Below are positions 8,726 through 16,288 of a DNA stretch of 47,431 bases, in pieces (position 1 is the first letter of the stretch; each line of letters opens with the position of its first letter). A program made the translations under genes and the position numbers. Below the pieces are notes generated by a model, which saw only the letters and a list, made by a program, of their open reading frames with translations, was not told the origin of the DNA and ran no database searches. Origin of the DNA: Acidimicrobiaceae bacterium (lineage in GTDB: Bacteria; Actinomycetota; Acidimicrobiia; Acidimicrobiales; RAAP-2); NCBI GenBank assembly GCA_003132205.1, contig PKWY01000029.1, positions 1 to 47,431 on the forward strand, in the 5' to 3' direction.

Positions 8726-9708
8726 CACTGGACCCACCCTTTCGCCGAGGCAAGCTGTCGTCGGCTGGTTCGACCGGATCCGAGCAGCGATGCGTTGGTC
8801 GACACTCGTCGAAGCGCGTGATGGATGGGGAACTCCCACGTGAAGCCAATGCCGCCCGCCAATTGGATGCAATCGTCAATGGCGCGGACGGCTCGGCCTT
8901 CGATGTAGCTATGCGCCGCTAGGACCAGCTGCTCAGCCCGGGGCTCGTGCTCCGCCAGAGCGGCGGCGGCCCTCAGGACCAGTGCTTCGCTGGCGCGGTG
9001 GAGAATATCGAGGTTCACCAATCGATGTTGAATCACTTGAAAACTGGCAATCGGAACCTCGAATGCCTCGCGCTGCACGAGGTAGTCGGTCACGATCTGG
9101 GCCGCTCGCCGTACTGCGCCGACGGTGTCGGCGCAGAGCAAGACCGTAGCCATCAACTCGAGGCTCGCTGCGTTCGGACTGGCGGTCGATTGGACAGTCA
9201 TCTGGTCCAACTCGAGCCGATAGATCTGGCGTTCGGTCTCCAACCCCTCGACGTCGCTGAGCACCGCGCCGGCGCCCTCGCGAAGGTCAACGATGACGGC
9301 ATGGGACGGGAGTCCGGTGAGCACCACAACGTCGGGTGGTCGTTCCGACAAGACCCGGGCGATGGACCCAGACACGGCGTCGCCGGCCGAGGACACATTG
9401 GTCGAATGGGCGAATGAGCCGACCTGCTCGCCGGCCAACAGTGCTTCGGCCGTTGCGGAAAGTCCAGGTAGTTGCGATGCGAGCCCCGCGGTCAACGCAT
9501 TCATGTACCACGTCGACGCCGTTCCGGCCCACCCGCCTTCCAAAGCGAGAAGGGCGGCTTCATAGGGAAACCAACCCTCTCCGCCAACGTTCGCTTCGGT
9601 CAACAATCCAAGCCAACCCATTGGAGCCAGATCGGCGAGCGACACATCGGAAGAAAAGATGTCTTTCGCGGTGCGACGAAGCAGGAGTTGTTCTTCGAGG
9701 TCAGTCAT
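8725..9708 (-). CDS. Acyl-CoA dehydrogenase-like, small partner of a pair
   Basis: Short ACAD homologue of 327 residues, against about 380-400 for a normal ACAD. The beta-barrel middle domain is reduced, and the SEPGAGSD-type FAD stretch seen in its partner is missing (here GSFAHSTNVSS). The C-terminal helices are retained (REAFEVPIASFQVIQHR, LAGGIGFTWEFPIHH). This matches the degenerate subunit of heteromeric FadE pairs, which completes the FAD and substrate pockets of the other chain. ATG 9708 has GAGG seven bases upstream; a start eight codons earlier is less likely. It is the first gene of a two-gene operon. The divergent region upstream holds an operator-like repeat at 9807-9822. Confidence 0.85.
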   Translation of the reverse strand: MTDLEEQLLLRRTAKDIFSSDVSLADLAPMGWLGLLTEANVGGEGWFPYEAALLALEGGWAGTASTWYMNALTAGLASQLPGLSATAEALLAGEQVGSFAHSTNVSSAGDAVSGSIARVLSERPPDVVVLTGLPSHAVIVDLREGAGAVLSDVEGLETERQIYRLELDQMTVQSTASPNAASLELMATVLLCADTVGAVRRAAQIVTDYLVQREAFEVPIASFQVIQHRLVNLDILHRASEALVLRAAAALAEHEPRAEQLVLAAHSYIEGRAVRAIDDCIQLAGGIGFTWEFPIHHALRRVSTNASLLGSGRTSRRQLASAKGWVQ

Positions 9709-10077
9709 GCGCTGCCTCAGTCGGCGAACCATTGACTACGCCCGCAGTTCGCTGACGTGCATTCATCCGATCTCCCATTGACTCTAGGTGTGGGTCACAG
9801 CATATATCGACATCGACATCATATTCTACTACTATGAGCACGATGACAGCTCTCTTGAACCAGCGTCGACCAGCGAGGTTTGAAATTCGAGTGGCCGATG
9901 ACAGAACCTACGTCATTGTTGCAGTGAACGCACGTTCGTCCAGCGAACTGGTGTCCTCAGCCATCGCAGAACGCAAGTCCGTCAATTCTTCGACTCGTTC
10001 GAGTAGCCGACGGTCCGCGAGGGCGCTGACGATGGTGAGCCCTCGGCACCCCACGTCGATAGATCAAAGGTGGCACT
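9709..10077. other. Divergent control region with conflicting small frames
   Basis: This lies between the ACAD pair (minus) and the LLM gene (plus). It contains a plus-strand promoter at 9807-9835. Two overlapping small frames exist. A plus-strand frame starts at ATG 9843, exactly where a leaderless transcript would begin, but is Ser/Arg-rich. A minus-strand frame at 9908-10054 (48 residues) has a more protein-like composition (LLERVEELTDL, SSLDERAF) but no ribosome site. I cannot decide whether either is a gene; the second may be a remnant. Confidence 0.4.
9807..9835 (+). promoter_or_regulatory. Operator-promoter TCGACA-N17-TACTAT
   Basis: The -35 TCGACA (9807-9812) and -10 TACTAT (9830-9835) are 17 bases apart. 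The repeat TCGACATCGACATCAT (9807-9822) matches the shared operator at 12 of 16 positions and starts at the -35, as at 30920 and 38092. Transcription would start near 9842 and reach the LLM gene at 10078 after a long leader. Confidence 0.5.
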
Positions 10078-11097
10078 GTGAGCACTGATCGCGAGACCCT
10101 GCTGGGTTTGAGCTTGGGCACGGTCCCGACGAGCGGCGCTGAATTGTTCGAGACCGCCGTGCTCGCCGAGCAGGTTGGTTACGACTCGATCTGGGCTTCG
10201 GAGGCCTGGGGCCACGACGCATTCACCCCTTTGTCGTTCATCGCGGCAGTGACCTCGTCGATCGGCCTCGGCACGGCGATTGCCCAGATCTCCGCACGGA
10301 CTCCTTCAACTACCGCAATGACCGCTCTCACGATCCAGGGCCTTTCCGGCGGCCGCCTCCAATTGGGGCTAGGAGTATCGGGGCCGCAAGTCGTCGAAGG
10401 CTGGCACGGCGTACCATTCGGAAGCCCGCTCACCAAGACGAGGGAATACATCGAGGTGCTTCGGCTCGCGATGTCGGGCGAACGCCGCCTCGAATACGAC
10501 GGCAGCGTCTATCAAATTCCCTTCACGGGCGAGGGGTCCACGGGTCTGGGCAAACCACTGCGCACGACGATCCGAGAAGTGCCGGCGCCGCCGATTCTCC
10601 TCGCCGCCATCGGCCCCAAGAACGTCGCGCTGGCCGTTGAGGTCGCTGACGGCCTGCTTCCGTATCTCTGGAGCCCGACCAGGTGGGAACTCGCCTGGGG
10701 AGATGCCCTCGCTGCGGCGAAACCGGATTTTGCCATCGCGCCGACGGTCTTGGTCTCGATTGATGACGACATTGACCGAGCCAGAGATGCGGTCAGACCG
10801 AGGCTCGCGCTGCATATCGGTGGCATGGGGGCCCGTGGCAAGAATTTCTACCACTCGTTGGTGACGCGTTACGGCTACGCGACTGAAGCCGATGACATCC
10901 AAGATCGCTACTTGTCGGGCGACCGAGATGGGGCGATGAGGGCGGTCACCGACGAGATGGTTGACGATCTCACCTTGGTTGGTCCGGCGCGCCATGTGGC
11001 CGAGAGTCTTTCGAAGTGGCGTACCGGTCCAGTGACGACGTTGATCGCCGAACCCCTCGATCAACATTCGCTCGTGGAACTCGCCCATCTGTGGTAG
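10078..11097 (+). CDS. LLM-class F420-dependent oxidoreductase
   Basis: TIM-barrel luciferase-like oxidoreductase of 339 residues, expected to use F420 (or FMN). Seen: an early SIWASEAWGHDAFTPLSFIAAVTS, then IGLGTAIAQISARTPSTTAM and the GGRLQLGLGVSGPQVVEGWHG block characteristic of the family, and PPILLAAIGPKNVALA in the middle. The start GTG 10078 is preceded by AAAGGTGG. It is transcribed away from the ACAD pair, probably from the promoter at 9807, and converges with the MaoC gene. Such enzymes reduce or oxidise ketones, alcohols or unsaturated bonds in mycobacterial-type catabolism. The substrate is not known, and F420 use is by family only. Confidence 0.88.
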   Translation: MSTDRETLLGLSLGTVPTSGAELFETAVLAEQVGYDSIWASEAWGHDAFTPLSFIAAVTSSIGLGTAIAQISARTPSTTAMTALTIQGLSGGRLQLGLGVSGPQVVEGWHGVPFGSPLTKTREYIEVLRLAMSGERRLEYDGSVYQIPFTGEGSTGLGKPLRTTIREVPAPPILLAAIGPKNVALAVEVADGLLPYLWSPTRWELAWGDALAAAKPDFAIAPTVLVSIDDDIDRARDAVRPRLALHIGGMGARGKNFYHSLVTRYGYATEADDIQDRYLSGDRDGAMRAVTDEMVDDLTLVGPARHVAESLSKWRTGPVTTLIAEPLDQHSLVELAHLW

Positions 11098-11182
11098 TTC
11101 GAAGGCGACGATGTTGGCGCCGTTGACACACCCGCTCGGCAATTCCTCACTGGCGCACGATCACCACTTTCTGGAGCGTCAC

Positions 11183-11209
11183 GTGCGGGCAGAAGATAGC
11201 GCCCGGCAC
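11183..11209. terminator. Possible hairpin between convergent genes
   Basis: GTGCGGGC (11183-11190) and GCCCGGCAC (11201-11209) can pair with one bulged base around a 10-base loop. There is no T-tract. It lies between the convergent LLM and MaoC genes. Confidence 0.25.
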
Positions 11210-11309
11210 CACGTCGCTGAAACGGGCAGATCCCCGACCTAAGGGTTGGCCGATCGAAGCGAGCGACGTCGACGTGTCATCCCACCAACGAAGATCGCAT
11301 CGATGTTTC

Positions 11310-12164
11310 CTACCTGTACGTCAGGTGGCCGCCGTCGAGGACGACTCCTGAGTCAGTCGTCGCTCTAAAGAACGCCTCTCCGGCATCGCGCACCCACATG
11401 TTCACGGTCAGATCCTGACCGGGCAGCACTGGCTTCGAGAATCGGGCGGACATGCGCACGAAACGAGTTGGGTCCGATCCACACAACGTGTGCAAGAGCG
11501 CGCGGCCAGTGAAGCCAAAGGTGCATCGACCATGGAGAATGGGCCTCTCGAACCCCGCGCGAGCCGCGAAGACTGGGTCCGAGTGCAGCGGGTTGCGGTC
11601 ACCCGAAAGTCGGTAGAGCAGGGCCTGGTCGGAGCGCGTTGCGTAGGTCATCGTCATATCGGGTTCACGGTCGAGGTGCTCAAACTCGTGCGACGGGCCC
11701 CGCTCTCCCCCGAATCCACCCTCTCCGCGAATGAACACCGAATTGGTGGTGCTCCACATCGCCGTGCCGCTGTCAGGATCTGATGCCGTGCTGTCGAGGA
11801 CGATCAACGCCCCGGTGCCCTTGTCGTAGATCGCGCGAATCGTCGTCGCGATAGAGACGGAGCCCGATACCGGGATCGGTGACGTCACGGTGACGGACTG
11901 TTCGCCGTGGACGAACATAGCCGGGTCCGCATCTCCGACCCGCGACAGCAACTCTGCAGAGCCGTCCGCGACCACGACGGGAAAAGTGGGCAGCACTCGT
12001 TGGACAATCCCCGCGCTGTTTTCCGTCGTGAACTCCAACTCGAAACCCGTCGGGTCACTTGCCCCGGCTCCGACTCCCAAGGCGTACAAGAGGCAGTCCT
12101 TTGAAGTCCACGACACTATCTGAGGCTCACTCACCAAGCCGACTGCATCACGATTGATTGGCAT
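11310..12164 (-). CDS. MaoC-like (R)-type enoyl-CoA hydratase
   Basis: Double hot-dog hydratase of 284 residues, the length of the eukaryotic-type 2-enoyl-CoA hydratase 2 and mycobacterial MaoC proteins. The N-terminal hot-dog (about 10-140) is degenerate. The C-terminal one carries the hydratase-2 motif YRLSGDRNPLHSDP (184-197) with catalytic D189 and H194, followed by GFERPILHGRCTFGF. It would add water to a trans-2-enoyl-CoA produced by the ACADs. I chose ATG 12164 (MPINRDAVG); a GTG 16 codons upstream is possible. Neither start has a strong ribosome site. It is divergent from the ThDP gene. In the control region a lone TTGACAT half-site sits on the minus strand near 12237-12243. Confidence 0.88.
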   Translation of the reverse strand: MPINRDAVGLVSEPQIVSWTSKDCLLYALGVGAGASDPTGFELEFTTENSAGIVQRVLPTFPVVVADGSAELLSRVGDADPAMFVHGEQSVTVTSPIPVSGSVSIATTIRAIYDKGTGALIVLDSTASDPDSGTAMWSTTNSVFIRGEGGFGGERGPSHEFEHLDREPDMTMTYATRSDQALLYRLSGDRNPLHSDPVFAARAGFERPILHGRCTFGFTGRALLHTLCGSDPTRFVRMSARFSKPVLPGQDLTVNMWVRDAGEAFFRATTDSGVVLDGGHLTYR

Positions 12165-12504
12165 GCCATCAGAGCGTAAACGAGTTGACCCTGCGAGACA
12201 ATTGTGAAGCACGGCCGCTCGTCAGCCGCCACCAAATGTCAAGCACCGCGGTGTTGCGTCAGCGACCCTCGCAACTGCTCAGTGGTTGACGGCGGCGTCT
12301 CTCGTGTGAAGGCGCCTTCCTCGATGTGACGAACGCCGTGAGCCAGACCCGTGGCGATCCGGCGCGTCAGCAACGACGAATGCCCTTCTACAGATGTCAT
12401 TCACGACTCAATTTGTACCCTTCGTTTGGTAACCTGAACGTTGGGGCGAATGTCGCGAAAGAATTGCTCGCCGGCCCACATAATCGTTGAGAGGAGCCGG
12501 GGCC
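12165..12504. other. Divergent intergenic region, MaoC / ThDP genes
   Basis: No gene was found. It contains a 10-bp palindrome CACCGCGGTG (12244-12253), a TTGACAT half-site next to it, an ATGACATC half-site near 12393-12400 (minus strand), and GGTAACCTGAA near 12428. That last sequence recurs upstream of the ACAD gene at about 39813. I could not fix a transcription start. Confidence 0.45.
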
Positions 12505-12618
12505 TTGAACGCAAGCGATGTCGATCCGAGTTCTCACTACCCGCCGACCGAGCCGTGGCACATCGTGGTGGGGCGCATCGCCGCCACTGCACTGCGGCAG
12601 ATCCAGAAGCGGCACTGA
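12505..12618 (+). CDS. Small 37-residue protein coupled to the ThDP enzyme
   Basis: Short gene read TTG...TGA. A strong ribosome site GAGGAG (12491-12496) lies 8 bases before TTG 12505. The stop overlaps the ATG of the ThDP enzyme as TGATG, so the two would be translationally coupled. The product begins NASDVDPSSHYPPTEPW and ends with an amphipathic, basic helix (about 19-37: HIVVGRIAATALRQIQKRH). Third codon positions are mostly G or C, like the neighbouring genes. A start six codons upstream (TTG 12487) is possible. I know no family for it. It could be a small partner or leader peptide of the ThDP enzyme, or only a coupling device. Confidence 0.6.
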   Translation: MNASDVDPSSHYPPTEPWHIVVGRIAATALRQIQKRH

Positions 12619-14177
12619 TGGCGACGGGATCTTCCGAAATTCTGCGCATCGCCCAGGCGCGCGGAGCGACTGTCTGTTTCGCGAATCCTGGTACGACGGA
12701 GTTGCCGATCGTAGAAGCACTTGAGACCGCTGGCGGCGTGCGAGCGGTGCTGTGCCTCTTCGAAGGTGTCTGCACTGGAGCCGCTGACGGATTCTCACGA
12801 GTGACCTCTCGCCCAGCCTTGACCTTGCTGCACCTTGGGCCCGGATTGGCCAACGGGATGGCCAACCTCCACAACGCTCGGCGCGCGCACTCCTCCATCG
12901 TTAATTTGATCGGCGATCACCCCGCGCACCACCTGCCTCTCGACTCCCCCTTGACGTCTGACATCCTGGCGATGGCCAGTACCGTGTCCGATTGGTGGGG
13001 AACCACGACGAGTGCCAGCCTGGCTCACGACGTCGATCTCGCATTCCGCATGGCCAACTCAGGACCTGGAGGAGTGAGCACCCTCGTAGTTCCCGTGGAC
13101 GTGCAGACGGGAGAGTCCGGTGGTCAACGATTGACGGACTCCGTGCCCGTCGGCGCTGACGCATCGTTGGGTGCGGCCGCGCAAGCCGATCTGGTGTCGA
13201 AAGCGGCGCGTCTTCTACAAGGCGAGCACGCCGTCTTGTACCTGGGGGGCAAAGCGCTCCGCGCTCGAGCGCTTCGTGCGGCCCATCGAATCCAGCACGC
13301 GACCGGTTGCAAAGTCTTCACCGAGACCTTCGCATCATGTCAAGACCGGGGTCGGGACGTGCCAAGGTTCCCGCCACTACCGTACTTCCCCGAGGCGGCT
13401 GCGAAGGCGCTCAGCGGGACGGACGTTCTTGTCTCTGTCGGCGCTCACGAACCGGTAGCCATTTTCGATACTCCCGGCACGCCCGGCCGACTCGCGCCGC
13501 TCGACGCGACACGAGTGGCCTTCGACCTGAATGGTGACGCGGAGATCCTTGAGGCCATCGCGGATGAGGCCGGTGCGACGGAGATTCCCGCCCTCGTCAT
13601 GATGCAACCCTTCGCCTGGGAGGATGGGGACGCGGTGAGCGCCGAATCGATAGGCGCCATCGTGGCCGGCCAGATCGAAGAGGATGGCGTCCTCGTGCAA
13701 GAGGCCGCCACCAATGGATACGGCTACGAGCGCTCGGCGGCCTCCGCGGCGCCGCACATCTCCTTGGCGCTCACCGGCGGCGCAATCGGAATCGGACTGC
13801 CACTCGCCGTCGGCGCCGCCATCGGACAACCTGGACGCCGAGTAATCGCCCTCCAGGCGGACGGAAGCGCGATGTACACGAACCAAGCTCTTTGGACGAT
13901 GGTTCGCGAAAATCTCGATGTGACCGTGGTACTGCTCTCGAACTCGCGCTACTCGATCTTGCAGACCGAGATGAAGCGGTTCGGTTCGACAACCTTGGGC
14001 CCGGTGCAGCGTTCATTGACATCGTTGGTCGACCCCACCATCGACTGGGTGTCGATGGCACGCGCGATGGGGATGATGGCGGTCACATGCCGAACCAACG
14101 CGGAGCTAGCCACCGCCATGGTCCGATCGGTCAGCACCCCGGGTCCGAGCCTGATCGAGGTCGTCATCGGAAGGTGA
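12618..14177 (+). CDS. ThDP-dependent enzyme, acetolactate synthase-like (IlvX-like)
   Basis: Thiamine-diphosphate enzyme of 519 residues with the three-domain layout of acetolactate synthases and benzoylformate decarboxylases. Seen: the catalytic glutamate E49 in LCLFEGVCTGAADG, LLHLGPGLANGMANLHNARRA (about 70-90) in the PYR domain, a central Rossmann-like domain (about 185-330), and the metal/ThDP motif QADGSAMY (413-420) ending at LLSNSRYSI. The motif begins ADG in place of the usual GDG. It resembles the uncharacterised IlvX-type proteins that sit near steroid genes in mycobacteria (from memory). The ATG at 12618 is fixed by the TGATG overlap with the small gene; the frame is open upstream, but that part is not protein-like. 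Likely reaction: decarboxylation or carboligation of a 2-oxo acid or an acyl-CoA. Confidence 0.88.
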   Translation: MATGSSEILRIAQARGATVCFANPGTTELPIVEALETAGGVRAVLCLFEGVCTGAADGFSRVTSRPALTLLHLGPGLANGMANLHNARRAHSSIVNLIGDHPAHHLPLDSPLTSDILAMASTVSDWWGTTTSASLAHDVDLAFRMANSGPGGVSTLVVPVDVQTGESGGQRLTDSVPVGADASLGAAAQADLVSKAARLLQGEHAVLYLGGKALRARALRAAHRIQHATGCKVFTETFASCQDRGRDVPRFPPLPYFPEAAAKALSGTDVLVSVGAHEPVAIFDTPGTPGRLAPLDATRVAFDLNGDAEILEAIADEAGATEIPALVMMQPFAWEDGDAVSAESIGAIVAGQIEEDGVLVQEAATNGYGYERSAASAAPHISLALTGGAIGIGLPLAVGAAIGQPGRRVIALQADGSAMYTNQALWTMVRENLDVTVVLLSNSRYSILQTEMKRFGSTTLGPVQRSLTSLVDPTIDWVSMARAMGMMAVTCRTNAELATAMVRSVSTPGPSLIEVVIGR

Positions 14178-14187
14178 CCTTCCGATG
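14165..14187. terminator. 23-base palindrome across the ThDP stop codon
   Basis: Two 11-base arms (CATCGGAAGGT at 14165-14175 and ACCTTCCGATG at 14177-14187) pair perfectly around one central base. The stop codon TGA of the ThDP gene (14175-14177) is at the tip. It lies between convergent genes, so a bidirectional terminator is likely although no T-tract follows. Confidence 0.55.
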
Positions 14188-14192
14188 CCGCC

Positions 14193-15359
14193 TTAGAAAT
14201 TGGTGCGGATCCAGGAGTCGTCTAAGTCGCTGACCGATCCACAGCCGAGCAGTTTCATGGTTCTCACGAGTTCGGTCCGTAGAAGGCGAAGCACGTCCTC
14301 GACGCCCTGCTCGCCTCCGCAGGCGAGCCCCCATAGATACGGTCGTCCGACGAGGACCGCGCGGGCGCCCAGTGAGAGGGCCTTCACGATATCGCCACCT
14401 CGCCGAATTCCGCTGTCGAAAAGAACCTCGGCATCCGAGCCAACGGCATCCACGATTTCGGACAGCACGCGAATAGTGGACTCGACGCCATCGAGTTGAC
14501 GGCCCCCATGATTGGAGACGACGACGCAATCGGCTCCGGCGTCGAGCGCCCGGCGCGCATCGTCACCGGTAAGGATCCCCTTCACAATGAGTGGTCCGCT
14601 CCACCGGCTGCGCAACCACGCGACGTCGGCCCACGACGGCGGCTCGGTCGCGATCATCCCTGCGGCGTCCAGCGGACGCAACGGCTGCCCGTTAATGGAC
14701 ATTCCCTTGGCGTTGGCCAGGTTCATCGGCATACCGTCGCGCACGAAACGCGAAAGCCACCGAGGATGACGAACCATGTTGGGGCCATGACGCAGCGCCG
14801 TTCTAACGTCGACCCGAAGCGGCTGCGGCACGTGGTTGACGACGTCACGCTCGCGATTGCCGATGGCTGATGTATCTACCGTCACGACCAGACCGGAGTA
14901 TCCCAACGTTTCTGCCCGATCGACGAGTTGGGCGGCCCCGGTGCGTCCGCCGATGAAATAGACCTGGAACCATTGTCGGGCTCCTGGTGCGCCGGCGGCA
15001 ACCTCCTCCATAGTGGTGCCGGATGCTGCGCTCAAAATGCTGATGACGCCGAGGCGGTGCGCCGCTCGGGCGACGCCAGCTTCCCCGTCGGGGTGGAGGG
15101 CCCGGGCGAAGCCGCACGGCGCCATGAGAATCGGCACGGCGAGTTCCTGGCCCAGTACGCTCGTCGCAAGGTTCGGGCGAGAGATGCCCGTCGCCATCCG
15201 GGGGCGCAAAGCGACACTTCTGAGGTCATCGCTGTTTCGACGCATCGTCACCTCATCATCCGCACCTCCGTCGACGTAGTCGAACACGGCGCGCGGCAGG
15301 CGGCGCTGCGCCTCGCGGCGTGCCGCTTCAACGTTATGGAATTTCGATCCCACCAACAT
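14193..15359 (-). CDS. FMN-dependent alpha-hydroxy acid dehydrogenase
   Basis: Glycolate-oxidase/lactate-dehydrogenase family protein of 388 residues that oxidises an L-2-hydroxy acid to the 2-oxo acid. Seen: FDYVDGGADDE (26-36), ILMAPCGFA (78-85), the QVYF strand (132-135), VTVDTSA (159-165), lysine K260 in LIVKGI, the catalytic histidine H284 with R287 in SNHGGRQLDG, and the FMN phosphate stretch DSGIRRGGD (315-323). AAAGGA lies directly against ATG 15359, so the GTG two codons on (15353) has better spacing and may be the real start. It is the last gene of the long importer operon and faces the ThDP gene. A hydroxyacid oxidase next to a 2-oxo-acid-type ThDP enzyme suggests consecutive steps. 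Confidence 0.9.
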   Translation of the reverse strand: MLVGSKFHNVEAARREAQRRLPRAVFDYVDGGADDEVTMRRNSDDLRSVALRPRMATGISRPNLATSVLGQELAVPILMAPCGFARALHPDGEAGVARAAHRLGVISILSAASGTTMEEVAAGAPGARQWFQVYFIGGRTGAAQLVDRAETLGYSGLVVTVDTSAIGNRERDVVNHVPQPLRVDVRTALRHGPNMVRHPRWLSRFVRDGMPMNLANAKGMSINGQPLRPLDAAGMIATEPPSWADVAWLRSRWSGPLIVKGILTGDDARRALDAGADCVVVSNHGGRQLDGVESTIRVLSEIVDAVGSDAEVLFDSGIRRGGDIVKALSLGARAVLVGRPYLWGLACGGEQGVEDVLRLLRTELVRTMKLLGCGSVSDLDDSWIRTNF

Positions 15360-15409
15360 TCCTTTCGCCGCACTCGGTCACCGCTGAACGCGCAGCGACC
15401 CCTCGCGCC

Positions 15410-16288
15410 TCATGTCGACTCAGAGGCCAGTCCTACAAGGAACTCCCACGTTCGCTCGTGTTCGCTCTGGGAGCCGACGATCAGATGGGCGGCGAAGTCT
15501 GTCGCCCCCGCCTCCGCCAGACTGCTCACGCGGTCCGCGACCTCGAGTTCCGTGCCGATCAGCGCCACATCCGAGACGCTCGACGCCCCTTCTCGCTGCA
15601 GCACCTTTTGATAGCTGGGAAGTCCGTCATGAGCGCCCAAACGATTGAAGATCCTTCGCCGGGCGCCTTCGACATCGCTCGTGATGCAGATTGGAAGACC
15701 GACGACGACTCGAAACGGCGAAGGATTTGACCGGCTCACAACTGCAGGGGCGATGACGTCGTGCAAGGTTCGCACGCCGGCCGCCCATGTCACGACGCCG
15801 TCGGCCAAGTCTGCAGCGACCGCGGCCATGCCCGGATTGACTGCACCCAGGAGCAGTTGCGGGATGGGCGCCGAAGGGAACGAATACTCCCCGCCAGCGG
15901 CACGAGAGAAAATGTCTCTCAGTTCGGTCAAATACCACCGGGCGCGGTCGATGGGCCTATCCCATTCCGTTCGAAATTGCTCACGAGCGAACGCCTCGTG
16001 CGAGGTGCCGATACCCAGGCTCAAACGTCCGCCAATCGCTTGTTGAATCGTCAAAGCCTGTTGGGCGAGGGCGAATGGGCTGCGCAAGGGAATGGGAACC
16101 ACTGCGGTGCCGACTTCGATGTCAGGGACGCCACGCGCCGCGAGAGCAAGGGTGGTCAGCGTATCTTGACCCGTCAGCATCGCGGCCCAGTAGCTGGAAA
16201 GTCCGGCCGCGGCGGCTTCTCCCAATTCGGCCAGTACCGCGTCGACATCGGGGGTATTGGTTCGCGCTGAATGGATGCCGATCTTCAC
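15410..16288 (-). CDS. LLM-class F420-dependent oxidoreductase
   Basis: Luciferase-like TIM-barrel enzyme of 292 residues, somewhat short for the family. Seen: MKIGIHSARTNTPDV at the N-terminus, VGTAVVPIPLRSPFALAQQA, GGRLSLGIGTSHEAF and IPQLLLGAVNPGM, all family landmarks. Its GTG start (16286-16288) overlaps the crotonase stop as GTGA, so the two are coupled. It belongs to the minus-strand operon importer - crotonase - LLM - FMN dehydrogenase. The reaction is presumably a hydride transfer with F420 on a CoA-pathway intermediate; the substrate is unknown. A gap of 50 bases follows before the FMN dehydrogenase. Confidence 0.85.
   Translation of the reverse strand: MKIGIHSARTNTPDVDAVLAELGEAAAAGLSSYWAAMLTGQDTLTTLALAARGVPDIEVGTAVVPIPLRSPFALAQQALTIQQAIGGRLSLGIGTSHEAFAREQFRTEWDRPIDRARWYLTELRDIFSRAAGGEYSFPSAPIPQLLLGAVNPGMAAVAADLADGVVTWAAGVRTLHDVIAPAVVSRSNPSPFRVVVGLPICITSDVEGARRRIFNRLGAHDGLPSYQKVLQREGASSVSDVALIGTELEVADRVSSLAEAGATDFAAHLIVGSQSEHERTWEFLVGLASEST

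Noticed and set aside
9834..10088. Plus-strand frame of 84 residues before the LLM gene
   Set aside because: Ser/Arg-rich, overlaps the LLM start, and looks like the complement of the minus-strand frame. It was kept only as an open question in the findings.
12441..12617. N-terminal extension of the ThDP enzyme upstream of ATG 12618
   Set aside because: The extra 59 residues are Arg/Cys-rich and unlike the family. The coupled small gene in another frame explains the region better.
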